Assembly: GCF_001708505.1 (NCBI RefSeq)
Contig: NZ_CP015992.1
Location: forward strand, 2,604,001-2,668,000
DNA length: 64,000 nucleotides
Direction: 5' to 3'
Source of the DNA: Pseudomonas sp. TCU-HL1
GTDB taxonomy: Bacteria; Pseudomonadota; Gammaproteobacteria; Pseudomonadales; Pseudomonadaceae
Below the pieces are notes generated by a model. It was given only the letters and a program-made list of their open reading frames with translations. It did no database searches and was not told the origin of the DNA. The position numbers and the translations under genes were made by a program. This document shows, in pieces, positions 34,050 through 42,392 of this stretch; position 1 is the first letter of the stretch; each line of letters starts with the position of its first letter.

Positions 34050-35369
34050 ATGAATGCGGTAGTGGCGGCGGTGGGGATCATGCTGGTCCTCAGCCTGTGC
34101 CGGGTGCATGTGGTGGTGGCCCTGATCATGGGTGCCCTGGTGGGTGGAATGGTCGGTGGCCTGGGAATCGAGGGCTCCCTGGCGGCGTTCAATAAAGGGC
34201 TGGGCGGAGGTGCCACCGTGGCGCTGTCCTACGCGCTGCTGGGCGCGTTCGCCGTGGCCATCGCTCGCTCCGGGCTGGCGCATGCCCTGGCGGACAAGGC
34301 CCTGGCGCTGGTCGGACGGCAGGAAACCAACGGTGGCAATGCCCTGAAATGGATGCTGGTTGCGCTCTTGCTGTGCGTGGCGATTTCCTCGCAGAACATT
34401 CTGCCGATCCATATTGCCTTTATCCCACTGCTGGTGCCGCCTCTTCTATATGTATTGACGCGCTTGTCCATCGACCGCCGGCTGATTGCCTGCGTGATCA
34501 CATTCGGCCTGATCACGCCCTACATGTTCCTGCCGGTGGGTTTCGGCAATATCTTCCTGAATGAAATCCTGCTGGCGAATGTGGTGAAAAGTGGCGCCGA
34601 CGTTACCGGTGTGAATGTCACCGAGGCCATGTTGATACCGGCCCTGGGTATGGTCGCCGGCCTGCTGATCGCGGTGTTCTTCAGCTATCGCGACAAGCGC
34701 AGCTATGACCTTGAACGTATCGCCAGGACCGAGCAGGTGAGCGTGGCCTACAACCCGATGAGTCTGGGGGTGGCGGGTGTTGCCATCCTGGTGGCCTTCG
34801 TGGTGCAGCTCTGGCTCGACTCGATGATCATCGGCGCGCTGCTGGGCTTCGTGATCTTCTCCCTCTCGGGCGTGGTGCGCTGGAAAGAGGCCGATGACCT
34901 GTTCACCGAGGGCATGAAAATGATGGCCATGATCGGCTTCATCATGATTGCCGCCTCGGGCTTCGCCGAGGTGATGCGTGAGACCGGCCAGGTGGCGACC
35001 CTGGTGGAGGCTTCGGCGGGCTGGATCGGCCACAGCAAGGCGCTTGGCGCACTGCTGATGCTGCTGGTGGGCCTGCTGGTGACCATGGGCATCGGCTCGT
35101 CGTTTTCCACCGTGCCCATCATTGCCGCGATCTTCGTGCCGCTGTGCATGCAGCTGGGCTTCAGCCCGCTGGCCATCGTCAGCATCGTCGGCACCGCCGG
35201 TGCCTTGGGCGACGCCGGCTCGCCGGCCTCCGACTCGACCCTCGGCCCGACCGCGGGCCTGAACGTGGACGGCCAGCACAACCATATCTGGGACACGGTG
35301 GTGCCCACCTTCCTGCATTACAACCTGCCGTTGCTCGCATTCGGCTGGGTTGCGGCGATGGTGCTCTAG
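34050..35369 (+). CDS. Na+/H+ antiporter family protein
   Basis: A 439-residue inner-membrane protein with about 11-12 transmembrane helices of the Na+/H+ antiporter (NhaC-related) superfamily, with a conserved GIGSSFSTVPIIAAIFVPL and a GDAGSPASDSTLGPTAGLN block near the C-terminus. It matches the transporter between the two chemoreceptor genes in P. aeruginosa (PA2653 by memory). The transported ion or solute is unproven; its position suggests a link to what the receptors sense. Strong ribosome site GAGGAGAGG. The TAG stop lies in the left end of a 162-bp inverted-repeat element. Confidence 0.87.
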   Translation: MNAVVAAVGIMLVLSLCRVHVVVALIMGALVGGMVGGLGIEGSLAAFNKGLGGGATVALSYALLGAFAVAIARSGLAHALADKALALVGRQETNGGNALKWMLVALLLCVAISSQNILPIHIAFIPLLVPPLLYVLTRLSIDRRLIACVITFGLITPYMFLPVGFGNIFLNEILLANVVKSGADVTGVNVTEAMLIPALGMVAGLLIAVFFSYRDKRSYDLERIARTEQVSVAYNPMSLGVAGVAILVAFVVQLWLDSMIIGALLGFVIFSLSGVVRWKEADDLFTEGMKMMAMIGFIMIAASGFAEVMRETGQVATLVEASAGWIGHSKALGALLMLLVGLLVTMGIGSSFSTVPIIAAIFVPLCMQLGFSPLAIVSIVGTAGALGDAGSPASDSTLGPTAGLNVDGQHNHIWDTVVPTFLHYNLPLLAFGWVAAMVL

Positions 35370-35528
35370 CAGGCTGTTGAAAAACTACCTGCGTTGCCGA
35401 TGCGTCGTTAAAAACAGACTCGGGCGCGAGTCCGATCAAAATGCTCATTTACAGCACGTAAACTCCGCTTTTTCGTCTGTTTTTGCCTCGCCTCGGCTGC
35501 CTCGTTAACGTTTTTCAACAAGCTGCTA
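35367..35528. mobile_element. 162-bp MITE-like element with 19-bp terminal inverted repeats
   Basis: The left end TAGCAGGCTGTTGAAAAAC and the right end GTTTTTCAACAAGCTGCTA pair at 17 of 19 positions. CTAG occurs at both outer edges (35366-35369 and 35526-35529), a possible target duplication. The interior has no reading frame. This AGCAGGCTGTTGAAAAAC sequence is a familiar dispersed element in Pseudomonas. It begins in the stop codon of the antiporter gene. Confidence 0.75.
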
Positions 35529-35588
35529 GGGCTCCCCGGCTTTGGTGTTCGCTTAATCAATTCGACCCATGGGTCGTTTAAGAATGAG

Positions 35589-35618
35589 GCGGGGTTGCCG
35601 ATAAATCGGCAACCCCGC
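35589..35618 (+). terminator. 14-bp hairpin, likely antiporter terminator displaced by the MITE
   Basis: GCGGGGTTGCCGAT and its complement around a two-base loop, followed by TGTGCTTTC. It lies 35 bases before the CtpM-like start. If it is the antiporter terminator, the MITE has inserted between stop codon and terminator. Confidence 0.65.
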
Positions 35619-35653
35619 TGTGCTTTCTGGCCCTGCCTCCCGAGGATTGCTCG

Positions 35654-37336
35654 ATGCGTTTGACCCTGAAGACCAAAGTACTGTTGTTGGCCCTGGTGCC
35701 GGTGATCCTCTTCGCGCTGGTGCTCTCCGGCGCGGTGACCCAGGTGATCCACGGCCTGGCCGAAGACGAGGTGAAGAACACCCGCAAGCGCCTGGTCGAG
35801 GAGAGCCGCCAGGAGCTCAAGAGCTACATGCAGGTCGCCTTGGGGTCAGTGCAGGCGCTGTATGACGCTTCGTCCCCTGGTGACACCGCCAGCCGCGATC
35901 AGGCGATCGTCATTCTGTCGAAGATCAAGTACGGCAAGGACGGTTACTTCTTCGGCTACGACTCGCAGGTGGTGCGCCTGTTCCGTGGCGACAGCCCGGT
36001 GGACGTGGGCAAGAGTTTCACCGGCCGCAAGGACCCGAACGGCGTGGCGGTGAACGATCGCCTGGTGGCTGTGGCCAAGGACGGTTCCAACTATGTGGAA
36101 TACAGCTCCGCGATGCCAGGCAACGAGAGTGCGCTGGTGCCCAAGCTCGCCTACAGCTATTACCTGCCGAAGTGGGACATGGCCCTGGGCACCGCGGTGA
36201 ACCTGGACGGCGTGGCGGCGCAGGTGGCGGAAGTGGAGAGCGAGATCGACGAGCGCGTCAGCACCATTGTGACCGGCGTGGTGGTGATCGCCGCTGTGCT
36301 GCTGGTGGTCTTCGGCCTGGTCGGCCTGGGCCTGGCCAATGCCCTGGTGCGTCCGCTGCAGCGCATCAAGGCCAACCTGGACGACATCGCTGCCGGTGAA
36401 GGTGACCTGACCCGCCGCCTGGTGGTGGACAGCCATGACGAGTTGGGTGAATTGGCGGGTTCCTTCAACCGCTTCGTCGAGAAGATTCATGGCCTGGTGC
36501 GCCAGATCGTCGACATGACCGGCCAGCTCACCAGCCTGGTGGGCGAGGTGGCCGCGCAGGCCCAGCGTTCCGAAAAGGCCATGGATCGCCAGCGTCACGA
36601 GACCGATCAGGTGGCCACCGCCATCAACGAAATGTCCACTGCGGCCCACGAAGTGGCCAGGAGCGCCCAAGGGGCTGCCGAAGCCGCCCAGCAGACCGAC
36701 CAGGAAGGGCAGGCCGCCAAACAGGTGGTGGATGGCAGCATCACCCGCATTCATGCACTGGTCGACGACATCCGCAGCAGCGGTCTGTCCCTGGACAGCC
36801 TGCAACAGGACGTGCAGTCCATCGTCAGTGTGCTGGGCGTGATCCGGTCCATCGCCGAGCAAACCAACCTGCTGGCGCTCAACGCTGCCATCGAGGCTGC
36901 CCGTGCCGGCGAGGCGGGTCGCGGCTTTGCCGTTGTGGCTGACGAGGTGCGTGCTCTGGCCAGCCGCACCCAGCAGAGCACCCAGGAAATCCAGGGCATG
37001 ATCGATCGCCTGCAGCAGGGCACCCAGGACGCCGTGACCGCCATGCGCCGCTCCAGTGACGCCGGTGAGACCACCAGCAACCAGGCCAACCAGGCCGGCG
37101 CTTCCCTGGATGCCATCGCCGGGCTGATCGGCACCATCAATGCCATGAACGCGCAGATTGCCAGTGCTGCCGAAGAGCAGACCGCGGTGGCTGAAGAGAT
37201 CAACCGCAGCGTGCACCAGATCGCGGTGGCGGTGGACAGCGTGGCGGAAGAAACCCGCCATGGCGCCGACACCGCCCGCAGCCTGGCGCGCCTGGGCGAT
37301 AGCCTGGGTGGGTTGGTGAGGCAGTTCAGGATCTGA
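35654..37336 (+). CDS. ctpM: Methyl-accepting chemotaxis protein, CtpM-like
   Basis: A 560-residue chemoreceptor: transmembrane segment 1 near residues 9-28, a single-Cache periplasmic domain with the KDGYFFGYDSQVVRLFRGD signature, segment 2 near 208-233, HAMP (RPLQRIKANLDDIAAGEGDLTRRL) and signalling domain with the RSIAEQTNLLALNAAIEAAR tip. It corresponds in place and type to P. aeruginosa PA2652 (CtpM), a malate receptor, by memory. Start at 35654 after CCCGAGGATTGCTCG. The transporter in front and the TlpQ-like receptor make a three-gene taxis locus. Confidence 0.85.
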   Translation: MRLTLKTKVLLLALVPVILFALVLSGAVTQVIHGLAEDEVKNTRKRLVEESRQELKSYMQVALGSVQALYDASSPGDTASRDQAIVILSKIKYGKDGYFFGYDSQVVRLFRGDSPVDVGKSFTGRKDPNGVAVNDRLVAVAKDGSNYVEYSSAMPGNESALVPKLAYSYYLPKWDMALGTAVNLDGVAAQVAEVESEIDERVSTIVTGVVVIAAVLLVVFGLVGLGLANALVRPLQRIKANLDDIAAGEGDLTRRLVVDSHDELGELAGSFNRFVEKIHGLVRQIVDMTGQLTSLVGEVAAQAQRSEKAMDRQRHETDQVATAINEMSTAAHEVARSAQGAAEAAQQTDQEGQAAKQVVDGSITRIHALVDDIRSSGLSLDSLQQDVQSIVSVLGVIRSIAEQTNLLALNAAIEAARAGEAGRGFAVVADEVRALASRTQQSTQEIQGMIDRLQQGTQDAVTAMRRSSDAGETTSNQANQAGASLDAIAGLIGTINAMNAQIASAAEEQTAVAEEINRSVHQIAVAVDSVAEETRHGADTARSLARLGDSLGGLVRQFRI

Positions 37337-37395
37337 TTGGCCCGAGCCGGTTCGGGGAGCCGGCCCGGCAGGAGAGGGATAACGACAAGACAGAG

Positions 37396-37417
37396 AAGGG
37401 CGCCGATGGCGCCCTTT
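37396..37417. terminator. Bidirectional hairpin between chemoreceptor and amidase cassette
   Basis: AAGGGCGCC-GAT-GGCGCCCTT, with A and T flanks, between the convergent ctpM-like gene and the exported small-protein gene. Confidence 0.75.
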
Positions 37418-37427
37418 CCGTGGAGGG

Positions 37428-37715
37428 TTACAGCTGTTTGCAGGTCTCTAGCTCTTCCTGGGTTTTCAACTCGGTTCCGATACCCAGGCGGTACTTGCAG
37501 TAGTCGATCACCGCTCGCTGCTCTTCGTCGCTCAATTGGTTGAGCGGCTTATCGTCGGCGTCGTTGGCGAAGAGGTGCCGGAACTTCACCTGCAAGGTGG
37601 GGGATTTCTTGATGAAGAAGACACTATGCGTCTCCGCTTCCTCCAGCACCTCGTAGTAGCCGACGAAGAGCACGGCCAGTAGGGTTAGCGCAATGATGGG
37701 TGGCAACTTTTTCAT
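37428..37715 (-). CDS. Small exported/anchored protein, putative immunity protein of the amidase cassette
   Basis: A 95-residue protein with an N-terminal hydrophobic segment (KKLPPIIALTLLAVLFVGYYEVL) that would anchor it in the inner membrane with the rest in the periplasm, and a charged, Cys-containing domain (VIDYCKYRLGIGTELKTQEELETCKQL). Its start overlaps the amidase stop by four bases (ATGA). A periplasmic protein paired with a peptidoglycan amidase is the expected immunity partner for a type VI effector. No sequence family recognised; the immunity call is from context. Confidence 0.6.
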   Translation of the reverse strand: MKKLPPIIALTLLAVLFVGYYEVLEEAETHSVFFIKKSPTLQVKFRHLFANDADDKPLNQLSDEEQRAVIDYCKYRLGIGTELKTQEELETCKQL

Positions 37716-38437
37716 GGCCGTGGCTTCGGAGGGAAAAACAGGTTGGTCCGGGTGCGAATGGCTCTGACCAGATCCATGCCGACGTTCCCAGGGCAAACCT
37801 TGCCCCCGGCCGTCTGGCCAGGGTACTCGCGATGGCCGCCAAAGTTCTTGATGACGAAAGCGCTCTTGAGGGCCGTAATCAAGTTGAGCAATGCACAAAT
37901 CTGGGCTGCCGGAATGGTGTTGGTTGCGCTGATGCCAAGGTACTCAAGCGCCTCACGACCGAGCGCTACCATGCCTCCGCCTGCTTCAGCTGTGGTGAGG
38001 TTGTTCAGCAGCACGATACCGATCACGCCAGTACTGAAGTTGTCCACGCTCGAACCCTTGAGCCGGATGTCGCATCCTTCGTAAATCTTGCCTTGGCAGT
38101 CGATGCCATAGTGGTAGCCGATGTCGTCGAAGCTCTTGTCTATCTGTAAGTCTTGGGTATCCCTCATCTGCTCGGCGCCGCCGCCGCAGGAATAACTGCG
38201 GCCGGCGTGGTGCAGGGCGATCATGCTGTAGTCCCAGTCGCTGTCCATGCCGCTCTTGCCCTTGACTGCGCCCCAGGATGAGCGCTCAACGAACTGATGC
38301 CCCAGCGAGTGCACCTTGCGGATGATCGCTTCGCGGGTTGCCGCTCGGTCGTTGACGGTGATCGCAATCGGCACGAGCGGTTGGCCAGGCTTCACCTCTT
38401 GTGCCTTGGCCGTGGTCTTGAAGCTGGTAGCAGTCAT
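37712..38437 (-). CDS. N-acetylmuramoyl-L-alanine amidase, putative type VI effector
   Basis: A 241-residue protein without signal peptide, with the Amidase_2/PGRP fold. Zinc ligands are His in IALHHAGRSY (about 77), His202 in FGGHREYPG and Cys215 in GGKVCPGNVGMDL; IGYHYGIDCQGKIYEG holds the active-site Tyr. It would cut the bond between muramic acid and L-alanine. Lack of an export signal, the PAAR gene directly upstream and the membrane-anchored small protein directly downstream, all with overlapping stop/start codons, point to delivery by a type VI spike. No type VI core genes are in the window, so this is an orphan cassette. Confidence 0.8.
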   Translation of the reverse strand: MTATSFKTTAKAQEVKPGQPLVPIAITVNDRAATREAIIRKVHSLGHQFVERSSWGAVKGKSGMDSDWDYSMIALHHAGRSYSCGGGAEQMRDTQDLQIDKSFDDIGYHYGIDCQGKIYEGCDIRLKGSSVDNFSTGVIGIVLLNNLTTAEAGGGMVALGREALEYLGISATNTIPAAQICALLNLITALKSAFVIKNFGGHREYPGQTAGGKVCPGNVGMDLVRAIRTRTNLFFPPKPRP

Positions 38438-39038
38438 TGGGCGTTCTCCGAGAGTTCAGTGAGTGCGCGCTCCGGGACTTTGAACAGGATGTGCAACGAA
38501 ATGACCGAGTCCACTGAGGGGGCCGGTATGTGGGCCAGGCCGCCAGCATCGGTCACGCCGAACGTTTCACGGCCTCCACCACCGCGATGAACTCCCGGTT
38601 GGCCAGTGGCTGGCCGGTTTCGCTGTCGGTGATGGCTAAGGTTTGGGCAAACGTCTTTGCAAAATCCGGTGCGACGCTCCGTGGCGAGGACGATGGGGTA
38701 TTGATGGAATCAGCCGTTAGGGGTGCAGTCGCCTCGCGCTGGGGCTGAGGTTTGCTCGATTCACTCGAATAGGTAGCCTCGAACATCGAGGGAATCAGTC
38801 TGGCCTTGCAGGGACAACTGCTGATGCTGTCCAGGGGGCCAGCCACGAGCCTTCCGTGACTCCGGATGTACGAAACTCCGCCGATGATCTGGTAAGTCTT
38901 GCCGTCCTTTCCGCAGGTCACCCGATCGCCCACGCGGGAATGGGCGATTCCGAACATCATGCAACGGGAGTCCGCCTCTATGACGGTTCCACCGCAAGTG
39001 GTCCTGTCACCCCGGCGAATGAAATGCCCTATAGCCAT
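38434..39038 (-). pseudogene. PAAR-domain protein with one-base frameshift
   Basis: As read, the frame from ATG 39038 stops at 38553 (161 residues). Residues 1-100 are a PAAR spike-tip domain (HFIRRGDRTTCGGTV, GDRVTCGKDGKTYQIIGG). At about 38573-38576 the sequence GTGGTGGAGGCCGTG breaks the frame: with one extra G the protein continues VVEGRETFGVTDAGGLAHIP and runs 46 more residues to a TGA at 38434-38436 that overlaps the amidase ATG. The restored length is about 201. So either the gene lost one G of a GGG run, or this is a sequencing error. The C-terminal part (LANREFIAVVEGRETFGVTD) is the adaptor-like tail common in effector-linked PAAR proteins. Confidence 0.75.
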
Positions 39039-39239
39039 GTGCAAGTTCCTCGTGCGAGTAGAGCCTGGAACCTAATACGACAGGCGCAGCCAGCCGCCCA
39101 GCCGCTCGCACATCAGGCATTTCCAGGTTGTTTTCAGGCTTCATCACCCCCATGCCGGCTGCCAAAGGTGAACTCGGCGAGGAGACCGACACGCGCAACT
39201 GCTTCATTCTGTTTGGACGGAGCGACGGGAGCTGGCGAG

Positions 39240-39251
39240 GTAGGGTGCGCC
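39240..39251 (+). repeat. Second copy of the GTAGGGTGCGCC repeat
   Basis: The 12-mer is identical to the one at 16871-16882. Here the inverted mate is shorter (GGCGCAC at 39274-39280), so this copy is partly decayed. Confidence 0.55.
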
Positions 39252-39324
39252 GTGCGCTCCAGTTGTTTGGCGTGGCGCACTTTTCCCGCCGTACCGGATT
39301 CCCCACACAAAGCACCAGCCCACA

Positions 39325-39351
39325 AAAAACCCGGCGCTTGGCCGGGTTTTT
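39325..39351. terminator. nuo operon terminator
   Basis: AAAAACCCGGC-GCTTG-GCCGGGTTTTT: 11-bp stem with A5 and T5 arms, 19 bases past the nuoN stop. Works in both directions. Confidence 0.9.
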
Positions 39352-39369
39352 CGTTTCTGCGGATCAGCC

Positions 39370-40833
39370 TCAGTTGGCCAGTGCCACCAGGCCGGAGTGC
39401 TGGACCAGGTCCAGCAGCGGCTGCGGATAGACGCCAAGGAAGAAGGCGAGCAGGGCGACGAACAGCAGCATGATGCCGCCGGCGCGCTGGGCCCAGTGCA
39501 GTTCCGCGTCGTGACGGCGCAGGTTGGGCTCGACCAGGAACAGGGTCACCATGACGCGCAGGTAGTAGAAGATGCCGATGGCGCTGCCCAGGACCATGGC
39601 GCCCAGCAGCCACCAGAGGCCCGATTCGACACCGGCGGCGATCACGAAGAACTTGCCGATGAAGCCTGCGGTCAGCGGAATGCCTGCCAGGGACAGCATC
39701 ATCACGGTGAGCACGGCGGTCAGGTACGGACGGCGCCAGAACAGGCCGCGATACTCATACAGGGCGTCGCAGTCACGGCCGCTGTAGGGGGTAGACATCA
39801 GGGTCACGACACCGAAGGCGCCCAGGCTGGTCAGCACGTAGGTGGCCAGGTAGACGCCGATGGCTTCCACTGCCAGGCCCTTGCTCGCGATCAGCGCCAC
39901 CAGCAGGTAGCCGAAGTGGGCGATGGAGGAGTAGCCAAGCAGACGCTTGATGTTGTTCTGCACCAGGGCCAGCACGTTGCCGAAGATGATCGACGCAATG
40001 GCGATCACGGTCAGCAGGTCGTTCAGCCAGCCGCCGGCGGTAGCCGGCGACAGCTGGTACAGGCGCAGCAGGACGGCGAACACGGCGACCTTGCTGACGG
40101 TGGCCAGGAAGGCAGCCACCGGCGCCGGGGCGCCTTCGTACACGTCCGGGGTCCAGAGGTGGAACGGAACCAGAGACAGCTTGAACGCCAGGCCGATCAG
40201 CATCATGCCGATGCCGAGCTGGGACAGCACGCTGGACGTACCGGCAGCGGACAGTTGGCTGAAGCTCAGGCTGCCGGCGTCGGCATAGAGCAGGGCCATG
40301 CCGAACAGCAGGAAGGCGGAGCCCGCGGCAGATAGCACCATGTACTTGATGCCGGCTTCCAGCGAACGCTTGTTGAAGAAGGCGTATGCCACCAGGCCGT
40401 AGATGGGTACCGAGAGCAGTTCCAGGCCGATGAACAGACCGGCCAGGTGCTGCGCGGTGACCAGCACCAGGCCGCCGGCGGCGGAGAGGAGGATCAGCAG
40501 GTACATCTCTTCGCGGTTGCCCGGGTAGCCCTTGCCTGATTCACCGCCCAGGTAGGCGTGGATCAGGGTGACGCAGGCGAGGGTGCCCGCCAGGACCAGG
40601 GCCATGTAGTAGGCGCCGAAGTTGTCCACCATCATCAGCGGCGTCACCTCCAGCGGGGCGACCTTCAGGGCCGGCAGGATGGAGATCAGGGCCAGGTTGA
40701 GACCGATGACCGAAAGGCCGAAGGTCCAGGAGTGGTGGCGCTTCCAGGCGATGGCCAGCATGACGACGACGATGGTCGCGCAGGTGACCAGCAGCGGTAG
40801 CAGGGCAATCAGGTGTTGAGTCGTGAATTCCAT
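39370..40833 (-). CDS. nuoN: NADH-quinone oxidoreductase subunit N
   Basis: A 487-residue antiporter-like membrane subunit of complex I with 14 predicted helices. The conserved channel motif HLWTPDVYEGAPAPVAAFLATVSKVA carries the Lys residues used in proton transfer. It is the last gene of the operon, eight bases below nuoM and ahead of a strong terminator. NuoN, NuoM and NuoL each form one proton channel of the membrane arm. Confidence 0.97.
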   Translation of the reverse strand: MEFTTQHLIALLPLLVTCATIVVVMLAIAWKRHHSWTFGLSVIGLNLALISILPALKVAPLEVTPLMMVDNFGAYYMALVLAGTLACVTLIHAYLGGESGKGYPGNREEMYLLILLSAAGGLVLVTAQHLAGLFIGLELLSVPIYGLVAYAFFNKRSLEAGIKYMVLSAAGSAFLLFGMALLYADAGSLSFSQLSAAGTSSVLSQLGIGMMLIGLAFKLSLVPFHLWTPDVYEGAPAPVAAFLATVSKVAVFAVLLRLYQLSPATAGGWLNDLLTVIAIASIIFGNVLALVQNNIKRLLGYSSIAHFGYLLVALIASKGLAVEAIGVYLATYVLTSLGAFGVVTLMSTPYSGRDCDALYEYRGLFWRRPYLTAVLTVMMLSLAGIPLTAGFIGKFFVIAAGVESGLWWLLGAMVLGSAIGIFYYLRVMVTLFLVEPNLRRHDAELHWAQRAGGIMLLFVALLAFFLGVYPQPLLDLVQHSGLVALAN

Positions 40834-40840
40834 AACCTAC

Positions 40841-42367
40841 TTACCGGGCAACGAGTTGATTGACGGCGGAATCCAGCCACTGGTGCACGCCATGCATGGT
40901 CGCAGCAGAGGTGTCCAGTACCGGTTGCGGGTAAACGCCGAGCAGAACCAGCAGGCCGGCGAGGCCCAGGACCATGGTCAGCTCGCGGTATCTCAGGCCT
41001 TCGTAGGCGTTCTCGTTCTTCGCCGGGCCGAAGTAGGCGCGGTGAATCATGATCAGCGAGTAGACCGAACCGAACACCAGGCCGGTGGAGGCCAGCACGG
41101 CGATCCAGGGTACTTGCTGGAAGGCGCCGACCAGGATCAGGAACTCGCCAAGGAAGTTACCGGTACCCGGAAGACCCAGGGCGGCGGCGGCGAAGAACAG
41201 GCTGACGCCAGGCAGGTAGGGCATGCGGTTCCAGATGCCGCCCATCTCACGCATGTCGCGGGTGTGCAGGCGCTCGTAGAGCTGGCCACACAGGATAAAG
41301 AGTGCGGCGGCAGAGAGGCCATGGGCGATCATCTGCACGATGGCGCCCTGCAGGGCGATCTGGCTGCCGGAGTAGATGGCGATCAGCACGAAGCCCATGT
41401 GGGACACGCTGGAGTAAGCCACCAGGCGCTTGATGTCGGTCTGGGCGAAGGACAGCAGCGCGCCGTAGACGATGGCGAACACGCCGAGCCACTGGGCGAT
41501 GGGCGCGAACTCGGCCGAAGCGTTGGGGAACAGCGGCAGGGCGAAGCGGATCATGCCGTAGGCGGCGGTTTTCAGCAGGATGCCGGCCAGGTCCACGGAG
41601 CCCGCGGTCGGCGCCTGGGCGTGGGCGTCGGGCAGCCAGGAGTGCACCGGCACCACCGGGAACTTCACCGCGAAGGCGGCGAAGAAGCCGAGCATCAGCA
41701 GGTACTCGGTACCGGGCGCCAACTCGGCCTTCAGCAAATCGGCGTAGTTGAAGGTCAGCACACCGGTATTGCTGTAGTTCACCAGTACCAGGCCGAGGAT
41801 GGCCACCAGCATGATCAGGCCGCTGAACTGGGTGTAGATGAAGAACTTGGTGGCGGCGTTGATGCGCGACTTGCCCTTGCTGCCACTATGACCCCAGAGC
41901 GCGATGAGGAAATACATCGGCACCAGCATCATTTCCCAGAAGAAGAAGAACAGGAACAGGTCGATGGCGAGGAAGACGCCGACCACGCCGCCGAGTATCC
42001 ACATCAGGTTGAGGTGGAAGAAGCCGACGCGGTTCTGGATTTCACGCCAGGAGCAGAGTACCGACAGCACACCGAGCAGGCCAGTGAGGACGATCATCAG
42101 GATGGAGATCCCGTCCAGTGCCAGGTGGATGGTGATGCCGAAGCGCTCGATCCACTGCACCTTGAACTCCTCCGCCCACACCGGATCGGTGCCGGGGGCC
42201 GGGGCCAGGGTGAAGTCGCCGGTCGCCCACAGCCAGAGGCCGAGGCCGAACAGCAGGGACATGGTCAGCAGGGCGATCCAGCGGGGCAGGGTGGCGCCGA
42301 AGCGCTCACCTTGCCAGCAGAGCAGGCCGCCGATGAAGGGAATCAGGATTAGCCAGGGCAGAATCAT
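40841..42367 (-). CDS. nuoM: NADH-quinone oxidoreductase subunit M
   Basis: A 508-residue antiporter-like subunit with 14 helices; HSWLPDAHAQAPTAGSVDLAGILLKTAAYG is the broken-helix channel motif, and FFFFWEMMLVPMYFLI carries the conserved Glu in helix 5. Frame starts 25 bases after the nuoL stop. Confidence 0.97.
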   Translation of the reverse strand: MILPWLILIPFIGGLLCWQGERFGATLPRWIALLTMSLLFGLGLWLWATGDFTLAPAPGTDPVWAEEFKVQWIERFGITIHLALDGISILMIVLTGLLGVLSVLCSWREIQNRVGFFHLNLMWILGGVVGVFLAIDLFLFFFFWEMMLVPMYFLIALWGHSGSKGKSRINAATKFFIYTQFSGLIMLVAILGLVLVNYSNTGVLTFNYADLLKAELAPGTEYLLMLGFFAAFAVKFPVVPVHSWLPDAHAQAPTAGSVDLAGILLKTAAYGMIRFALPLFPNASAEFAPIAQWLGVFAIVYGALLSFAQTDIKRLVAYSSVSHMGFVLIAIYSGSQIALQGAIVQMIAHGLSAAALFILCGQLYERLHTRDMREMGGIWNRMPYLPGVSLFFAAAALGLPGTGNFLGEFLILVGAFQQVPWIAVLASTGLVFGSVYSLIMIHRAYFGPAKNENAYEGLRYRELTMVLGLAGLLVLLGVYPQPVLDTSAATMHGVHQWLDSAVNQLVAR

Positions 42368-42392
42368 GACGGGCTCAATTCCTTAAGTAGAT

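Larger units (their letters stand above)
39039..39369. other. 331-bp gap between nuoN and the PAAR gene
   Basis: It contains the nuo operon terminator at its low-GC right side and a copy of the GTAGGGTGCGCC repeat (39240-39251) with a partial inverted mate near 39274. A minus-strand frame of about 100 codons covers most of it but has no ribosome site and no recognisable composition, so I do not call it. The PAAR gene's own promoter must lie here. Confidence 0.5.

Noticed and set aside
39007..39315. 102-codon minus-strand frame upstream of the PAAR gene
   Set aside because: No ribosome site, overlaps a dispersed repeat, and composition is not protein-like.
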